A DNA stretch of 64,000 bases from Pseudomonas mucidolens (GCF_900106045.1 NZ_LT629802.1:3596001-3660000), one strand, 5' to 3'. Positions 8,086-19,666 are shown, counted from the stretch's first letter. Notes: a model not told the origin generated them from the sequence alone. Numbers and translations: made by a program.

Positions 8086-8797
8086 TACCTTTATACTCCA
8101 GGTACATTGATCTACCTGTCACGCTATCGCTAACCCCTTCAAATATAAGCGCACTACTCCCCATTGCCTTATATGACCTTATATAGTCAGTATTTATATA
8201 TCTAAATAGGCGCCAAGCATCTGGCTTTAATACCATTCTCCCGACGCCATATGCAGAAAGTCCTAAGTCAGCAGTACCATAAGCCATATCCCCTTCAAGT
8301 GCGCCGCCGCCGAGTAGTTTAGCGCCCTCCTGATAAACCTTCCTGACGGGGCCTTGGGTGTCCGAACGACTTTCTAAGAGGTTACGTCCGTTCTCATAGA
8401 GATTATTAGCACCATGAGCCATCATGGGGACACCTGCGACTAGGCACAGCGTACCGGCTGAACCGTAGCAGATTCCGGCCCCTGTTGCGATTTGAAATGC
8501 CCCGGCGATTGCTCCCACGCCTTTTTGAGCAATCTCAAATGATTGGCTCAGCAGGCTGCTCTGTTCGTCTTTGAGGTCCTGTAGGCCCTGCTCAGGGCTT
8601 TTTTTGCCTTGTGAGACATCATTAACAATGCTTTTGGCATAATAAGCGACTTCGCGGTTGAATTGTAAACGCAGCGTGCCGTCTTTGATGTGTCTAACAC
8701 CTAATGTGCTGGCTTGGCTTCCAAGTTTTCCAGCCGCGGCACTGACCATCCAGTACTCACAGCTACCAGGCATGCAACTTTCGTTTGTTGGTTTCAT
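8075..8797 (-). CDS. DUF4225 domain protein, candidate type VI secretion effector
   Basis: 240 residues. The sequence fits the DUF4225 family as I remember it. Residues 1-80 are polar and helical. A central stretch of about 90-130 is rich in Gly, Ala and Val (G-V-G-A-I-A-G-A-F-Q-I-A-T-G-A-G, then G-T-L-C-L-V-A-G-V-P), resembling glycine-zipper membrane segments. The end (S-S-A-L-I-F-E-G-V-S-D-S-V-T-G) is again polar. The ATG overlaps the hcp stop (ATGA), so it is coupled to hcp, and the next gene overlaps its end. Cargo of Hcp or a pore-forming toxin is inferred from this arrangement; no enzymatic motif is visible. Confidence 0.72.
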   Translation of the reverse strand: MKPTNESCMPGSCEYWMVSAAAGKLGSQASTLGVRHIKDGTLRLQFNREVAYYAKSIVNDVSQGKKSPEQGLQDLKDEQSSLLSQSFEIAQKGVGAIAGAFQIATGAGICYGSAGTLCLVAGVPMMAHGANNLYENGRNLLESRSDTQGPVRKVYQEGAKLLGGGALEGDMAYGTADLGLSAYGVGRMVLKPDAWRLFRYINTDYIRSYKAMGSSALIFEGVSDSVTGRSMYLEYKGNDK

Positions 8798-9279
8798 TCT
8801 TTATTTCCCCACGTGCTGTATCCGCTGGTGCCAGCAGCGTGGTGGGTCCACGTAATTTCTCGGTAACGGATGGCTACATGTTCTTGCGGTTCGGCGTCGC
8901 TCTGCAAAATAGCGTGGGGCATTTCAAGTGTCAGATCAGCAACAATCCCGCCATTGATCGAGACTGAATAAAATTTTTCCTGCATACCAAAAGAAGACAC
9001 TCGATAAAAACCAATTGTACAGTTTATTTCTTCTCTAGTTGTGAGTGCTTGAGCGAGTAGCGGCGAGGCTTTATCAACGTTTTTGGTGATAATGATTGGA
9101 CTATGTGTTGGCTTATTAATGTTTCCGACATTGACCATATTATGGGTGTAAGACAGCACCATGATTTCGTCGACATGCCCGGCCTGACACTTATTGCCAA
9201 TAGAGTCTTGGGTTGAACAACCTGCCGAAATCAGTCCTTGAGCCTTGCCGGTGATCGTCATGTAACCATGGCTAGCCAT
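8794..9279 (-). CDS. hcp: Hcp-family type VI secretion protein (TssD-like)
   Basis: 161 residues. The start M-A-S-H-G-Y-M-T-I-T-G-K-A-Q-G-L-I-S-A-G-C and internal D-E-I-M-V-L-S-Y-T-H-N-M, K-A-S-P-L-L-A-Q-A-L and Y-R-E-I-T-W-T-H-H are characteristic of the Hcp1 group. Hcp forms stacked hexameric rings that make the inner tube of the type VI apparatus, and it can carry effectors in its lumen. Length is close to the family value. An AAAAGGAG site lies eight bases before the ATG. No vgrG, tss or PAAR gene occurs in the window, so this is an orphan hcp that must use an apparatus encoded elsewhere. Confidence 0.93.
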   Translation of the reverse strand: MASHGYMTITGKAQGLISAGCSTQDSIGNKCQAGHVDEIMVLSYTHNMVNVGNINKPTHSPIIITKNVDKASPLLAQALTTREEINCTIGFYRVSSFGMQEKFYSVSINGGIVADLTLEMPHAILQSDAEPQEHVAIRYREITWTHHAAGTSGYSTWGNKE

Positions 9280-9479
9280 ACATGCTACTCCTTTTAGTCA
9301 GCCGCACATCGTATTACAAGAGTTTCAGGCGTGCTGTAGGGCATTTCTGAAAATCCACTGCGAAATATTTCACACCTGGAACCGACGGCCGCCCCGTGAA
9401 AAATCAGTCCCGGTAAGTCTATGAGTAGGTCGCGAAACCAGGGTATCCGAGCTTAAGTGCACTTTCTGTTCCGTTGCTC

Positions 9480-10214
9480 CTCAAACCCCGACTTCGTTCT
9501 GGAAAAGCGGCGTCGTCAGCCAAGGCTAGGAACCCGCAAGCTGCACTACTTGATGAGCGTCGAAGCTCCTGCACCGCTGTGCGTGGGTAGAGACCGTTTA
9601 TTTGCCATCCTGCGTGACGCGCGCGAATTGGTTCGGTGCAAGCGGGCTTATCATAAAACCACTCATAGCCATCATCGCTTTCGCCACCACCCCAACCTGC
9701 TCAAAACAGGTTCGGAACAAGTCATGGCTAATGGACCCGAACAGATTTGGGTTGCAGCGTGGCCTACGTGAGCCTCGTAACCGATGCCTACTCACGCAGG
9801 ATTGTTGGCCATCATGTGCATGAAAGCCTGCATATCGAGTCAGTGATTAAAGCGCTGGAAAAAGCGGTTGGTGAGCGAGAAACCGAACAGATGCTGATTC
9901 ATCACTCAGATCGTCGCCCAGTACTGCTCCGACCTGTATCAGCGGCTGCATACGAAACACGGAATCAGGTGCTCGATGACCGATGGTTATGACTGCTGTC
10001 AGTCAGAACGCTATGGCCGAACGAATAAACGGGATTTTGAAGACCGAGTTTCTACTCCATCGCCCTAAAAATCTGGCAGACGCAGTGAAAATGGTGGATG
10101 AGTCGGTGCTGATTTACAACGAAGAGCGGCCGCATCTGGCCTTGAAATACAAAACGCCCGATGCAGTGCATCGGACGTTTTGAGACCGAAATAGGTGTAA
10201 ACCTATTTCAGGAC
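9480..10214 (+). pseudogene. IS3-family transposase OrfB remnant with right end
   Basis: Pieces of an IS3-family integrase-type transposase in shifting frames. Visible are R-R-R-Q-P-R-L-G-T-R-K-L-H-Y, K-R-A-Y-H-K-T-T-H-S-H-H-R-F-R, then after a deletion Y-V-S-L-V-T-D-A-Y-S-R-R-I-V-G, H-H-S-D-R, and after two more shifts N-A-M-A-E-R-I-N-G-I-L-K and Y-N-E-E-R-P-H-L-A-L-K-Y-K. The segment with the first catalytic Asp (normally D-I-T-Y after W-V-A) is deleted near 9760. OrfA and the left end are absent. The right end, with TGTAAACCTATTTCAGGAC near 10196-10214, looks like an IS3-type terminal repeat. Not functional. Confidence 0.85.
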
Positions 10215-10260
10215 TAAACATGGGATTTGACTCTGGCACAAGGTAATGGTCAGCACAAAA

Positions 10261-10356
10261 AAATGTGGGAGCGGGCTTGCTCGCGAATGCAGAGTGTCAG
10301 TCGACAGATATACTGGCTGATCCACCGCATTCGCGAGCAAGCCCGCTCCCACATTT
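10261..10356. repeat. REPIN (paired REP palindromes)
   Basis: A 30-base arm reading AAATGTGGGAGCGGGCTTGC onward is repeated as a perfect inverted copy at 10327-10356, with a 36-base spacer. This is the common Pseudomonas REP type found as inverted pairs. It lies between the IS3 right end and the rpoS stop and may serve as the rpoS 3' end. The same arm recurs at 25414. Confidence 0.9.
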
Positions 10357-10368
10357 CGTACTGTGTCG

Positions 10369-11373
10369 CTATTGAAACAACGACTCACTCGACAAGCCAT
10401 TCTTTTCCAGGATCTCACGCAGGCGCTTGAGCCCTTCCACCTGGATCTGCCGGACCCGCTCGCGGGTCAAGCCAATCTCCAGGCCAACATCCTCCAGCGT
10501 GCTGCTCTCATGACCACGCAGCCCGAAACGGCGTATCACCACTTCGCGCTGCTTGTCCGTCAGCTCGGACAACCACTGATCGATGCTTTGCGACAGATCA
10601 TCGTCCTGCAACAGCTCGCAAGGATCCGTGGGACGATCATCCGTCAAGGTATCCAGCAGGGTTTTATCCGAATCCGGACCCAGCGAGACATCGACTGAAG
10701 AAACGCGCTCATTGAGGCCCAGCATGCGCTTGACCTCGCCTACCGGTTTTTCCAGCAGGTTGGCGATTTCTTCCGGCGAAGGTTCATGATCGAGTTTTTG
10801 TGTCAGCTCACGCGCCGCCCGCAGGTAGACGTTGAGCTCCTTGACCACATGAATCGGCAGCCGGATGGTCCGGGTCTGATTCATGATTGCCCGTTCGATG
10901 GTCTGACGAATCCACCACGTGGCATAAGTCGAAAAACGGAAGCCCCGCTCCGGGTCAAATTTCTCCACCGCCCGGATCAAGCCGAGATTGCCCTCTTCGA
11001 TCAGGTCCAACAGGGAAAGCCCGCGATTGACATAGCGTCGGGCGATTTTCACCACCAGCCGCAAGTTGCTTTCAATCATGCGCTTGCGCCCCGCCGGATC
11101 GCCCTTTTGCGACAAGCGCGCAAAGTGGACTTCCTCTTCGGGAGTGAGCAAAGGAGAAAAGCCGATTTCATTGAGATACAGCTGGGTCGCGTCGAGCGCC
11201 CGGGTGTAATCAATGTATTTGTGCTGTTTTAACGCGGGGGAGTTTTTGGATTTGGCGCGAACTGAAGGTACTGCGGATCCCTCATTCGACATCGAATCCG
11301 TCACGATGCCGGTCTCCATAAGGAGAACCTCATCGTCGATGTCAAACTCCGGCGCTTCTTTACTGAGAGCCAT
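10369..11373 (-). CDS. rpoS: RNA polymerase sigma factor RpoS (sigma-38)
   Basis: 334 residues, as in other pseudomonads. Sigma regions are in order: 1.2 (Y-L-N-E-I-G), region 2 with [12 protein letters not shown] and [13 protein letters not shown], region 3, and region 4.2 with [12 protein letters not shown]. It directs stationary-phase and stress transcription. The frame is intact. An AAAGGA site lies eight bases before the ATG. In Pseudomonas the main rpoS promoter lies inside nlpD, the next gene upstream here, so the same control is expected. Downstream, rsmZ, fdxA and mutS would normally follow; here a REPIN and an IS remnant do. Confidence 0.98.
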   Translation of the reverse strand: MALSKEAPEFDIDDEVLLMETGIVTDSMSNEGSAVPSVRAKSKNSPALKQHKYIDYTRALDATQLYLNEIGFSPLLTPEEEVHFARLSQKGDPAGRKRMIESNLRLVVKIARRYVNRGLSLLDLIEEGNLGLIRAVEKFDPERGFRFSTYATWWIRQTIERAIMNQTRTIRLPIHVVKELNVYLRAARELTQKLDHEPSPEEIANLLEKPVGEVKRMLGLNERVSSVDVSLGPDSDKTLLDTLTDDRPTDPCELLQDDDLSQSIDQWLSELTDKQREVVIRRFGLRGHESSTLEDVGLEIGLTRERVRQIQVEGLKRLREILEKNGLSSESLFQ

Positions 11374-11478
11374 TGTTATAGTCCTTTGGTGAGTTCGACC
11401 TCAAGCTCAAGCGACGCCTTTATCCTTGGCAACGCTGGAGCCTGTTCCTTCTACGTGAGGGAACAGGCTGACATCACA

Positions 11479-12315
11479 TCAACGTCGGGGAAGGAATTGC
11501 AATGGATCAACAGGTTTACCTTGGCGGCGAATCTCAAAGTGAAGTTTCACCCGGTCTGTGCCCGTCGACCCCATTTCGGCAATTGTCTGCCCAACCTTGA
11601 CCTGCTGCCCCTCCCGAACCAACAACCTGCGGTTATGACCGTAGGCACTGACGTAGGTATCGCTGTGCTTAATGATGATCAGCTCGCCGTAGCCCCGTAA
11701 ACCACTCCCGGCGTATACCACTGTCCCATTTGACGCAGCTAAAACAGGCTGTCCCAAATCCCCGGCGATATCAATGCCTTTATTCAAACTACCGCTTGAA
11801 GAGAATTTTCCAATAAGGACACCGTTCGAGGGCCATCCCCAACCACTCGGCGCGGGCCCGGCAGGTGGCAACGGCGCAGGTGCTGGCTTTTTCACGACGG
11901 TGGTTGTCGCGGTGCCTGCAGGCTTGGTGATGATCGTGGTCTTGCTGGATGACGACGCCGAGGAACCGGATTTTGTCACTACTGCCGTAGGCCTTGAACC
12001 GGAGCGTCCATCAAAACGAATGGCTTGGCCTGGGTGTATCGTGTAAGGCACAGGAATATTGTTACGAGCTGCTAACGCCTTGTAATCCCATCCATAACGA
12101 AAGGCGATCGAGAACAGCGTGTCGCCCTTGCGCACCACATATTGCCCAGTGGTGACCGTCGGCCGTTGTGGCGCCGCCTTGTTGCGATCGATAACCCGCG
12201 CTCCGCCGCCGGGCGTGCTGGAGCAAGCCACCAGCAAGGAACTCAAGACAAGGCCAATCACCAGTCGCTGAAAGCTGTTTTTACTCATACGCTGTGCATT
12301 GACCGTAAGACTCAC
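11479..12315 (-). CDS. nlpD: NlpD-type LysM/M23 lipoprotein (amidase activator)
   Basis: 278 residues from a GTG start that follows an AAAGGGAG site; an ATG at 12288 lacks a ribosome site. The signal peptide ends in lipobox L-V-A-C. A LysM domain (Y-V-V-R-K-G-D-T-L-F-S-I-A) binds peptidoglycan, a Ser/Thr/Pro linker follows, and the C-terminus is an M23/LytM fold. The catalytic zinc residues are degenerate: K-G-I-D replaces the H-x-x-x-D motif and L-H-F-E replaces H-x-H. As in E. coli NlpD, it should therefore activate a cell-wall amidase instead of cutting. It lies between pcm and rpoS, the conserved order. Confidence 0.95.
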   Translation of the reverse strand: MSLTVNAQRMSKNSFQRLVIGLVLSSLLVACSSTPGGGARVIDRNKAAPQRPTVTTGQYVVRKGDTLFSIAFRYGWDYKALAARNNIPVPYTIHPGQAIRFDGRSGSRPTAVVTKSGSSASSSSKTTIITKPAGTATTTVVKKPAPAPLPPAGPAPSGWGWPSNGVLIGKFSSSGSLNKGIDIAGDLGQPVLAASNGTVVYAGSGLRGYGELIIIKHSDTYVSAYGHNRRLLVREGQQVKVGQTIAEMGSTGTDRVKLHFEIRRQGKPVDPLQFLPRR

Positions 12316-12525
12316 CCGCCGCTCCCTTTGTGCTGGCTGAACATGAACACCTGTAACAGGCTTGAAGTGTGTCGCCAGTATAACTGGCTGCCGAACGTTA
12401 ACCGGCAACAACCTGGAAACGAAAAATTCATCTCGCTTGCCAATCGGCATGAATCATATTGACTCGATGGACTTCGCTGTAAGACACATGCCCGGCAATA
12501 GAATTCAGTACATGCTATTAAATGA

Positions 12526-13939
<1,414 letters not shown>

Positions 13940-13952
<13 letters not shown>

Positions 13953-14998
13953 GGGCTGTCCGTCTGCCCCACCGGCACCAGATCAACAAGCTCGCGCACC
14001 AAGACAGTGGCGAAGCATCCGGCCGGCAGGACGAATTCCAATTGCAGAATGTCAGGTTCGGGATAATGCCACGTCAACCCGCTAATGGGCAGTCGCAGAA
14101 TGCGACGTTCCTGACTCATCCCGGCATTCACCAGCCAATCGCGCAAGTCCGCCTCGCTCTCTGCGACGGCTTGTTCCAGCGTATGGGTCGCGCCGCTGGC
14201 AGGCGAATCGCCCTCCCCCCACTGCGGCCCGGTGGGATGCAGGTCGAGGATCGCCAGGCGCGGGTCACTGCACTCGGCCTCGCCGGCCGGGAAAAAGCTG
14301 CGGCTGTCGGTAAACGCCAGCAGGTCACCGACCTGGGCACGCTGCCATGAGCCATCGGCGACCCGTGCCGCCAGGACTTTGTTGAAGAGCAAGCTGCGTG
14401 CAGTCGACAGCAGGCGCGAACGCACGTTGCGCTGCTCCGGCAAGGCCTTGCGTACTGCCCAGGCACGGGCATCAACGACGTTACCGCCGTTATGCCCAAA
14501 ACGCTGGGAGCCGAAATAATTGGGGATCCCGTGCAGGGCAATCAGTTGCAGGCGCGCATCAAGGGCGGCGCTATCGCCGGACAGCTGGGTCAGGCGCAAA
14601 GTAAAACCGTTGGCCGAATGTGCACCGCGCTGCAACTTGCGTTTATGCCGAGCAATTTTCAGAATCTTGAGGGTGTCGTTTTCCGCCCCGCTCAAATCGG
14701 GATCAGCCTTGCCCGGCAGCTGCACGCTGAACCATTGGCGCGTCAACGCCTGGCGATCCTTGAGCCCGGCATAGCTGACGGTACGCAATGGCACACCGGC
14801 AGCCTTGGCAATGCGCCGCGCAGCTTCCTCGGTGTTCAGCCCACGCTTTTCCACCCATAGCCACAAGTGTTCACCCTCGCCGGTCAGCGGGATATCCAGC
14901 ACTTCATCGACCTGAAAGTCTTCGGCTGTCGCCTTGAGTACCGCGCTGCCAAGTGCATCGCCATAGGCTCGCGGGCCTAACAGTTGCAGATCATTCAT
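13940..14998 (-). CDS. truD: tRNA pseudouridine(13) synthase TruD
   Basis: 352 residues. The catalytic-Asp motif [11 protein letters not shown] is near residues 80-90, and [11 protein letters not shown] marks the TruD family. It makes pseudouridine at position 13 of tRNA-Glu. Its ATG overlaps the ispF stop by four bases and its end overlaps surE by 13 bases. Confidence 0.97.
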
Positions 14999-15468
14999 GC
15001 GTGCAACAACAAAGCAACGGAATGCACGGCAATGCCCTCTTCACGACCGGCAAAGCCGAGCTTCTCGGTGGTGGTGGCTTTCACGTTCACTTGGTCCAAT
15101 TCTATTTGCAGGTCCGCGGCAATCAATGCGCGCATCGATTCAATATGTGGGGCCATCTTGGGCGCCTGGGCAACGATGGTGTTATCGACATTGCCCACCT
15201 TCCAGCCCTTGGCGTGGATCAGGCCGACCACATGCCGCAACAGCACGCGGCTGTCCGCACCCTTGAAAGTGGGATCGGTGTCCGGAAAGTGTTTGCCGAT
15301 ATCCCCCAACGCTGCTGCGCCGAGCAAAGCATCGCTCAAGGCATGCAAGACAACGTCGCCGTCGGAATGAGCCAGCAACCCGTGGTGGTGTGCGATCCGT
15401 ACGCCGCCCAAGGTGATGAAGTCGCCTTCGGCGAAACGATGCACATCATAGCCATGGCCAATACGCAT
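14995..15468 (-). CDS. ispF: 2-C-methyl-D-erythritol 2,4-cyclodiphosphate synthase
   Basis: 157 residues, usual size. Motifs G-H-G-Y-D-V-H-R-F (zinc site) and [13 protein letters not shown] are present. It catalyses the cyclisation step of the MEP isoprenoid pathway; ispD (18684) and dxr (40155) in this window are other steps of the same pathway. The first gene of the ispF-truD-surE-pcm-nlpD-rpoS run. The start codon directly follows the T run of the fghA terminator, so the ribosome site lies in the hairpin's 3' arm. Confidence 0.97.
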   Translation of the reverse strand: MRIGHGYDVHRFAEGDFITLGGVRIAHHHGLLAHSDGDVVLHALSDALLGAAALGDIGKHFPDTDPTFKGADSRVLLRHVVGLIHAKGWKVGNVDNTIVAQAPKMAPHIESMRALIAADLQIELDQVNVKATTTEKLGFAGREEGIAVHSVALLLHA

Positions 15469-15498
15469 AAAAAAACGCCCCGATTTAATTCAGGGCGT
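15468..15498 (-). terminator. Terminator between fghA and ispF, abutting the ispF start
   Basis: On the minus strand ACGCCC pairs with GGGCGT around a 12-base loop, followed by seven T residues and then the ispF ATG. The GGGG of the 3' arm is the only candidate ispF ribosome site. It should end fghA transcripts and could mask ispF translation on read-through RNA. Confidence 0.75.
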
Positions 15499-15522
15499 GA
15501 TTCTACCTACTTTTGCCTCACA

Positions 15523-16368
15523 TTAACCGAGCAAAGCACGTCCATGATGCCGCAAATGGTCATCAATGAAGCTGGCGATAAAAAAGTAGCTGTGGTCATA
15601 ACCCGGTTGCAGGCGCAACTCCAACGGATGACCAGCGGCCTTGGCCGCTTGCTGCAAGGCTTCGGGCTTGAGTTGCGTGGCGATAAAGTCGTCACGATCA
15701 CCCTGATCTACCAACAATGGCAGTTTTTCCGAGGCTTCGCCGATCAACACACACGCATCCCACTCCCGCCACTTCGAGCGCTCGTCGCCAAGGTAATGGG
15801 AAAATGCCTTCTGCCCCCAAGGACAATCCATCGGGTTATTGATCGGTGAAAATGCCGATACCGACTGATAACGCCCCGGGTTGCGTAGCGCACATACCAG
15901 CGCGCCATGACCGCCCATGGAGTGACCGCTGATACCGCGCTTGTCCGACGCCGGGAAATGCGCTTCGACCAGCGCTGGCAATTCCTGCACGACGTAGTCA
16001 TGCATCCGATAGTGTTTGGCCCAGGGTTCCTGGGTCGCATTCAGATAAAACCCGGCCCCCAGGCCAAAGTCCCAGGCGTTTTCCGGATCATCCGGCACGC
16101 CGGCTCCACGCGGGCTGGTATCCGGCGCGACGATAATCAAGCCCAACTCCGCCGCCATGCGCATCGCGCCGGCCTTCTGCATGAAGTTCTCGTCGGTGCA
16201 GGTCAGCCCCGACAGCCAGTACAGCACCGGCAGCTTGCCGCCCTGCTCGGCTTGAGGCGGCAGGTAGACGGCGAAGGTCATATCGCAGCCCAGCACCTGC
16301 GAACTGTGTTTGTAACGCTTATGCCAGCCACCAAAGCTCTTCTGGCAAGAGATGTTTTCCAAGGTCAT
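15523..16368 (-). CDS. fghA: S-formylglutathione hydrolase
   Basis: 281 residues from ATG 16368, which follows a GGGAG site; the frame extends to 16395 without better support. The esterase-D fold nucleophile is in G-H-S-M-G-G-H-G-A-L, with the Asp/His of the triad in later segments (Q-G-D-R-D-D and Y-D-H-S-Y-F-F). It hydrolyses S-formylglutathione to formate and glutathione, the second step of formaldehyde detoxification after AdhC, whose gene lies 90 bases upstream on the same strand. Confidence 0.96.
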   Translation of the reverse strand: MTLENISCQKSFGGWHKRYKHSSQVLGCDMTFAVYLPPQAEQGGKLPVLYWLSGLTCTDENFMQKAGAMRMAAELGLIIVAPDTSPRGAGVPDDPENAWDFGLGAGFYLNATQEPWAKHYRMHDYVVQELPALVEAHFPASDKRGISGHSMGGHGALVCALRNPGRYQSVSAFSPINNPMDCPWGQKAFSHYLGDERSKWREWDACVLIGEASEKLPLLVDQGDRDDFIATQLKPEALQQAAKAAGHPLELRLQPGYDHSYFFIASFIDDHLRHHGRALLG

Positions 16369-16458
16369 GGGAATGCTCCCAGCTACAAGCAGCAAGCTTC
16401 AAGCGGCAAGAAGGCGTACACCCCACATGCCGCTTATAGCGTGCAGCTCGCCGCTGCT

Positions 16459-17652
<1,194 letters not shown>

Positions 17653-17677
17653 TTATTGCCATACAGGGATAATCCCG

Positions 17678-18580
17678 ATGTCCGAAAACCGCTGGGAAGG
17701 TATCGATGAGTTTGTCGCCGTCGCCGAATGCAGCCAATTCACCGCCGCGGCTGAACGTCTCGGGGTGTCTTCCTCCCACATCAGTCGCCAGGTCGTACGA
17801 CTGGAGGAACGACTGCAGACCCGTCTGCTCTATCGCAGCACCCGCCGCGTAGCGCTGACTGAAGCGGGGCAAACTTTTCTGCAGCATTGCCAGCGCTTGC
17901 AGGATGGCCGCGAAGAAGCCTTGCGAGCGGTCGGCGACCTGACCAGCGAGCCCAAAGGCATGCTCCGCATGACCTGTGCCGTGGCGTACGGCGAACGCTT
18001 TATCGTGCCACTGGTAACGCGTTTTATGGGGCTTTATCCGCAACTACGGGTCGATATCGAATTGAGCAACCGCCCACTCGACCTGGTCCATGAGGGGCTG
18101 GACCTGGCGATTCGCCTGGGCCGACTGCAAGACTCCCGCATGGTCGCCAGCCGCCTTGCACCCCGGCGCATGTACCTGTGCGCTTCACCCTCCTACCTTG
18201 AGCGGTATGGACGACCACATAGTTTGTCGGAATTGAGCCGGCACAATTGCTTGATTGGCAGCTCGGATATCTGGCAGTTGGCGCAGGACGGTCGGGAGTT
18301 TTCCCAAAGGGTGCAGGGAAACTGGCGCTGCAACAGTGGGCAAGCTGTATTGGACGCCGCGCTGCAAGGGGTGGGGCTGTGTCAGTTACCGGACTATTAC
18401 GTGCTGGAGCATTTGCACAGCGGCGCGCTGGTTTCATTGCTGGAGGGCCATCAACCGCCGAATACGGCGGTGTGGGCGCTGTATCCGCAGCAGCGGCATT
18501 TATCGCCGAAGGTGCGCAAGTTGGTGGAGTTCTTGAAGGAGGGGTTGGCTGGGCGGCCGGAGTATGGTTCTAAAGATTAA
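17678..18580 (+). CDS. LysR-family transcriptional regulator
   Basis: 300 residues. The N-terminal winged helix (F-V-A-V-A-E-C-S-Q-F-T-A-A-A-E-R-L-G-V-S-S-S-H-I-S-R-Q-V) is the LysR DNA-binding region; the rest is the substrate-binding-like effector domain. It is divergent from adhC-fghA, so it is a good candidate for controlling formaldehyde detoxification, the usual arrangement in pseudomonads as I recall. The inducer is not known from sequence. Confidence 0.93.
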   Translation: MSENRWEGIDEFVAVAECSQFTAAAERLGVSSSHISRQVVRLEERLQTRLLYRSTRRVALTEAGQTFLQHCQRLQDGREEALRAVGDLTSEPKGMLRMTCAVAYGERFIVPLVTRFMGLYPQLRVDIELSNRPLDLVHEGLDLAIRLGRLQDSRMVASRLAPRRMYLCASPSYLERYGRPHSLSELSRHNCLIGSSDIWQLAQDGREFSQRVQGNWRCNSGQAVLDAALQGVGLCQLPDYYVLEHLHSGALVSLLEGHQPPNTAVWALYPQQRHLSPKVRKLVEFLKEGLAGRPEYGSKD

Positions 18581-18588
18581 CCACTTTT

Positions 18589-18688
18589 CGTAGGCGCGAG
18601 CTTGCTCGCGAAAAACCTGAGGGCATCACGGGGCACCCGTTTCCCCGTGTCATCGTTAACGACTTTCGCGAGCAAGCTCGCTCCTACC
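18589..18688. repeat. REPIN between the LysR gene and ispD
   Basis: Arms CGTAGGCGCGAGCTTGCTCG (continuing CGAAA) and the inverted TTTCGCGAGCAAGCTCGCTC end, imperfect by one base. This is the GTAGGAGCGAGC class, also at 60389. It lies between two convergent genes and its right arm overlaps the ispD stop codon, so it probably ends both transcripts. Confidence 0.88.
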
Positions 18689-19391
18689 GTCGATTGGTCC
18701 AGCGCAACCTCAGCCAATCCAGATCCTCCGGCCGCGTCACCTTGATATTGTCCGAACGCCCTTCAATCAGCCGCGGCGCCTGGCCGGCCCACTCCATCGC
18801 GGAGGCTTCGTCGGTGATCAGCGCGTCAGCCACCAGGCTGTCGGCCAATGCCCGGTGCAGAGCCCCCAGACGAAACATCTGCGGCGTATAAGCCTGCCAG
18901 ATCAGGCTGCGATCCACCGTTTCCACCACCCGCCCGTGCTTATCCACACGCTTGAGGGTGTCGCGCGCCGGCACCGCCAGCAATCCACCGACAGGATCAT
19001 CCGCAAGCGCGGATAGCAGCTTATCCAGATCATCACGACTCAAGTTGGGCCTTGCCGCATCATGGACCAGCACCCAGTCGTCGTCACTGGCGCCTTGGGC
19101 ATGCAGATGCAGCAGCGCATTCAGCACCGAGCCCGAGCGCTCGTCGCCACCTTCGACACGGGTAATTCTCGGGTCGTTGGCATACGCAAGGTTCGGCCAA
19201 TAAGGATCATCGACAGCAAGACTGACCACCAGCCCCATCAGGGCGGGATGATCGAGGAAACAGCCTAGGCTGTGTTCAAGAATTGTGCGCCCACCCAATT
19301 GCAGGTACTGCTTGGGACGGTCCGCAGCCATACGGGCACCGACGCCCGCGGCAGGAATCACGGCCCAGAAGGCCGGCAAACAGGAGTTCAT
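18684..19391 (-). CDS. ispD: 2-C-methyl-D-erythritol 4-phosphate cytidylyltransferase
   Basis: 235 residues. The CTP-binding start A-V-I-P-A-A-G-V-G-A-R-M and R-P-K-Q-Y are the family signature; V-H-D-A-A-R-P follows. It performs the third step of the MEP isoprenoid pathway. The start overlaps the ftsB stop by four bases, the conserved ftsB-ispD pairing of gammaproteobacteria. Confidence 0.97.
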   Translation of the reverse strand: MNSCLPAFWAVIPAAGVGARMAADRPKQYLQLGGRTILEHSLGCFLDHPALMGLVVSLAVDDPYWPNLAYANDPRITRVEGGDERSGSVLNALLHLHAQGASDDDWVLVHDAARPNLSRDDLDKLLSALADDPVGGLLAVPARDTLKRVDKHGRVVETVDRSLIWQAYTPQMFRLGALHRALADSLVADALITDEASAMEWAGQAPRLIEGRSDNIKVTRPEDLDWLRLRWTNRR

Positions 19392-19666
19392 TGAGCCAAC
19401 TGGTAGAGGGTTTCACCCTCCTTGACCATGCCCAACTCATGACGAGCCCGCTCTTCGACGGTCTCCATGCCTTTTTTCAACTCAAGCACTTCCGCATAGA
19501 GCACACGGTTGCGCTCCAGCAAACGCTCGTTTTCGGCGTGCTGCTCGGCAATTTGCTGGGTCAGGTCGGTGACCTGCGCCAGGCTGCCATCACCCACCCA
19601 AAGGCGGTATTGCAGGCCAGCCAGTAGCAAGAGCAAGACGAGGAACAACCAATTGGGACTGCGCAT
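19388..19666 (-). CDS. ftsB: Cell division protein FtsB
   Basis: 92 residues. After a short cytoplasmic start (M-R-S-P-N-W) comes one transmembrane helix (about 7-24) and a periplasmic coiled coil with heptads through E-N-E-R-L-L-E-R-N-R-V-L-Y-A-E-V-L-E-L-K. FtsB forms a complex with FtsL and FtsQ at the division site. The frame is open up to 19729, but the ATG at 19666 gives the correct family start and topology. Confidence 0.96.
   Translation of the reverse strand: MRSPNWLFLVLLLLLAGLQYRLWVGDGSLAQVTDLTQQIAEQHAENERLLERNRVLYAEVLELKKGMETVEERARHELGMVKEGETLYQLAQ

Noticed and set aside
11479..12450. Active M23 endopeptidase for the nlpD product
   Set aside because: The zinc ligands are replaced (K-G-I-D and L-H-F-E), as in activator-type NlpD.
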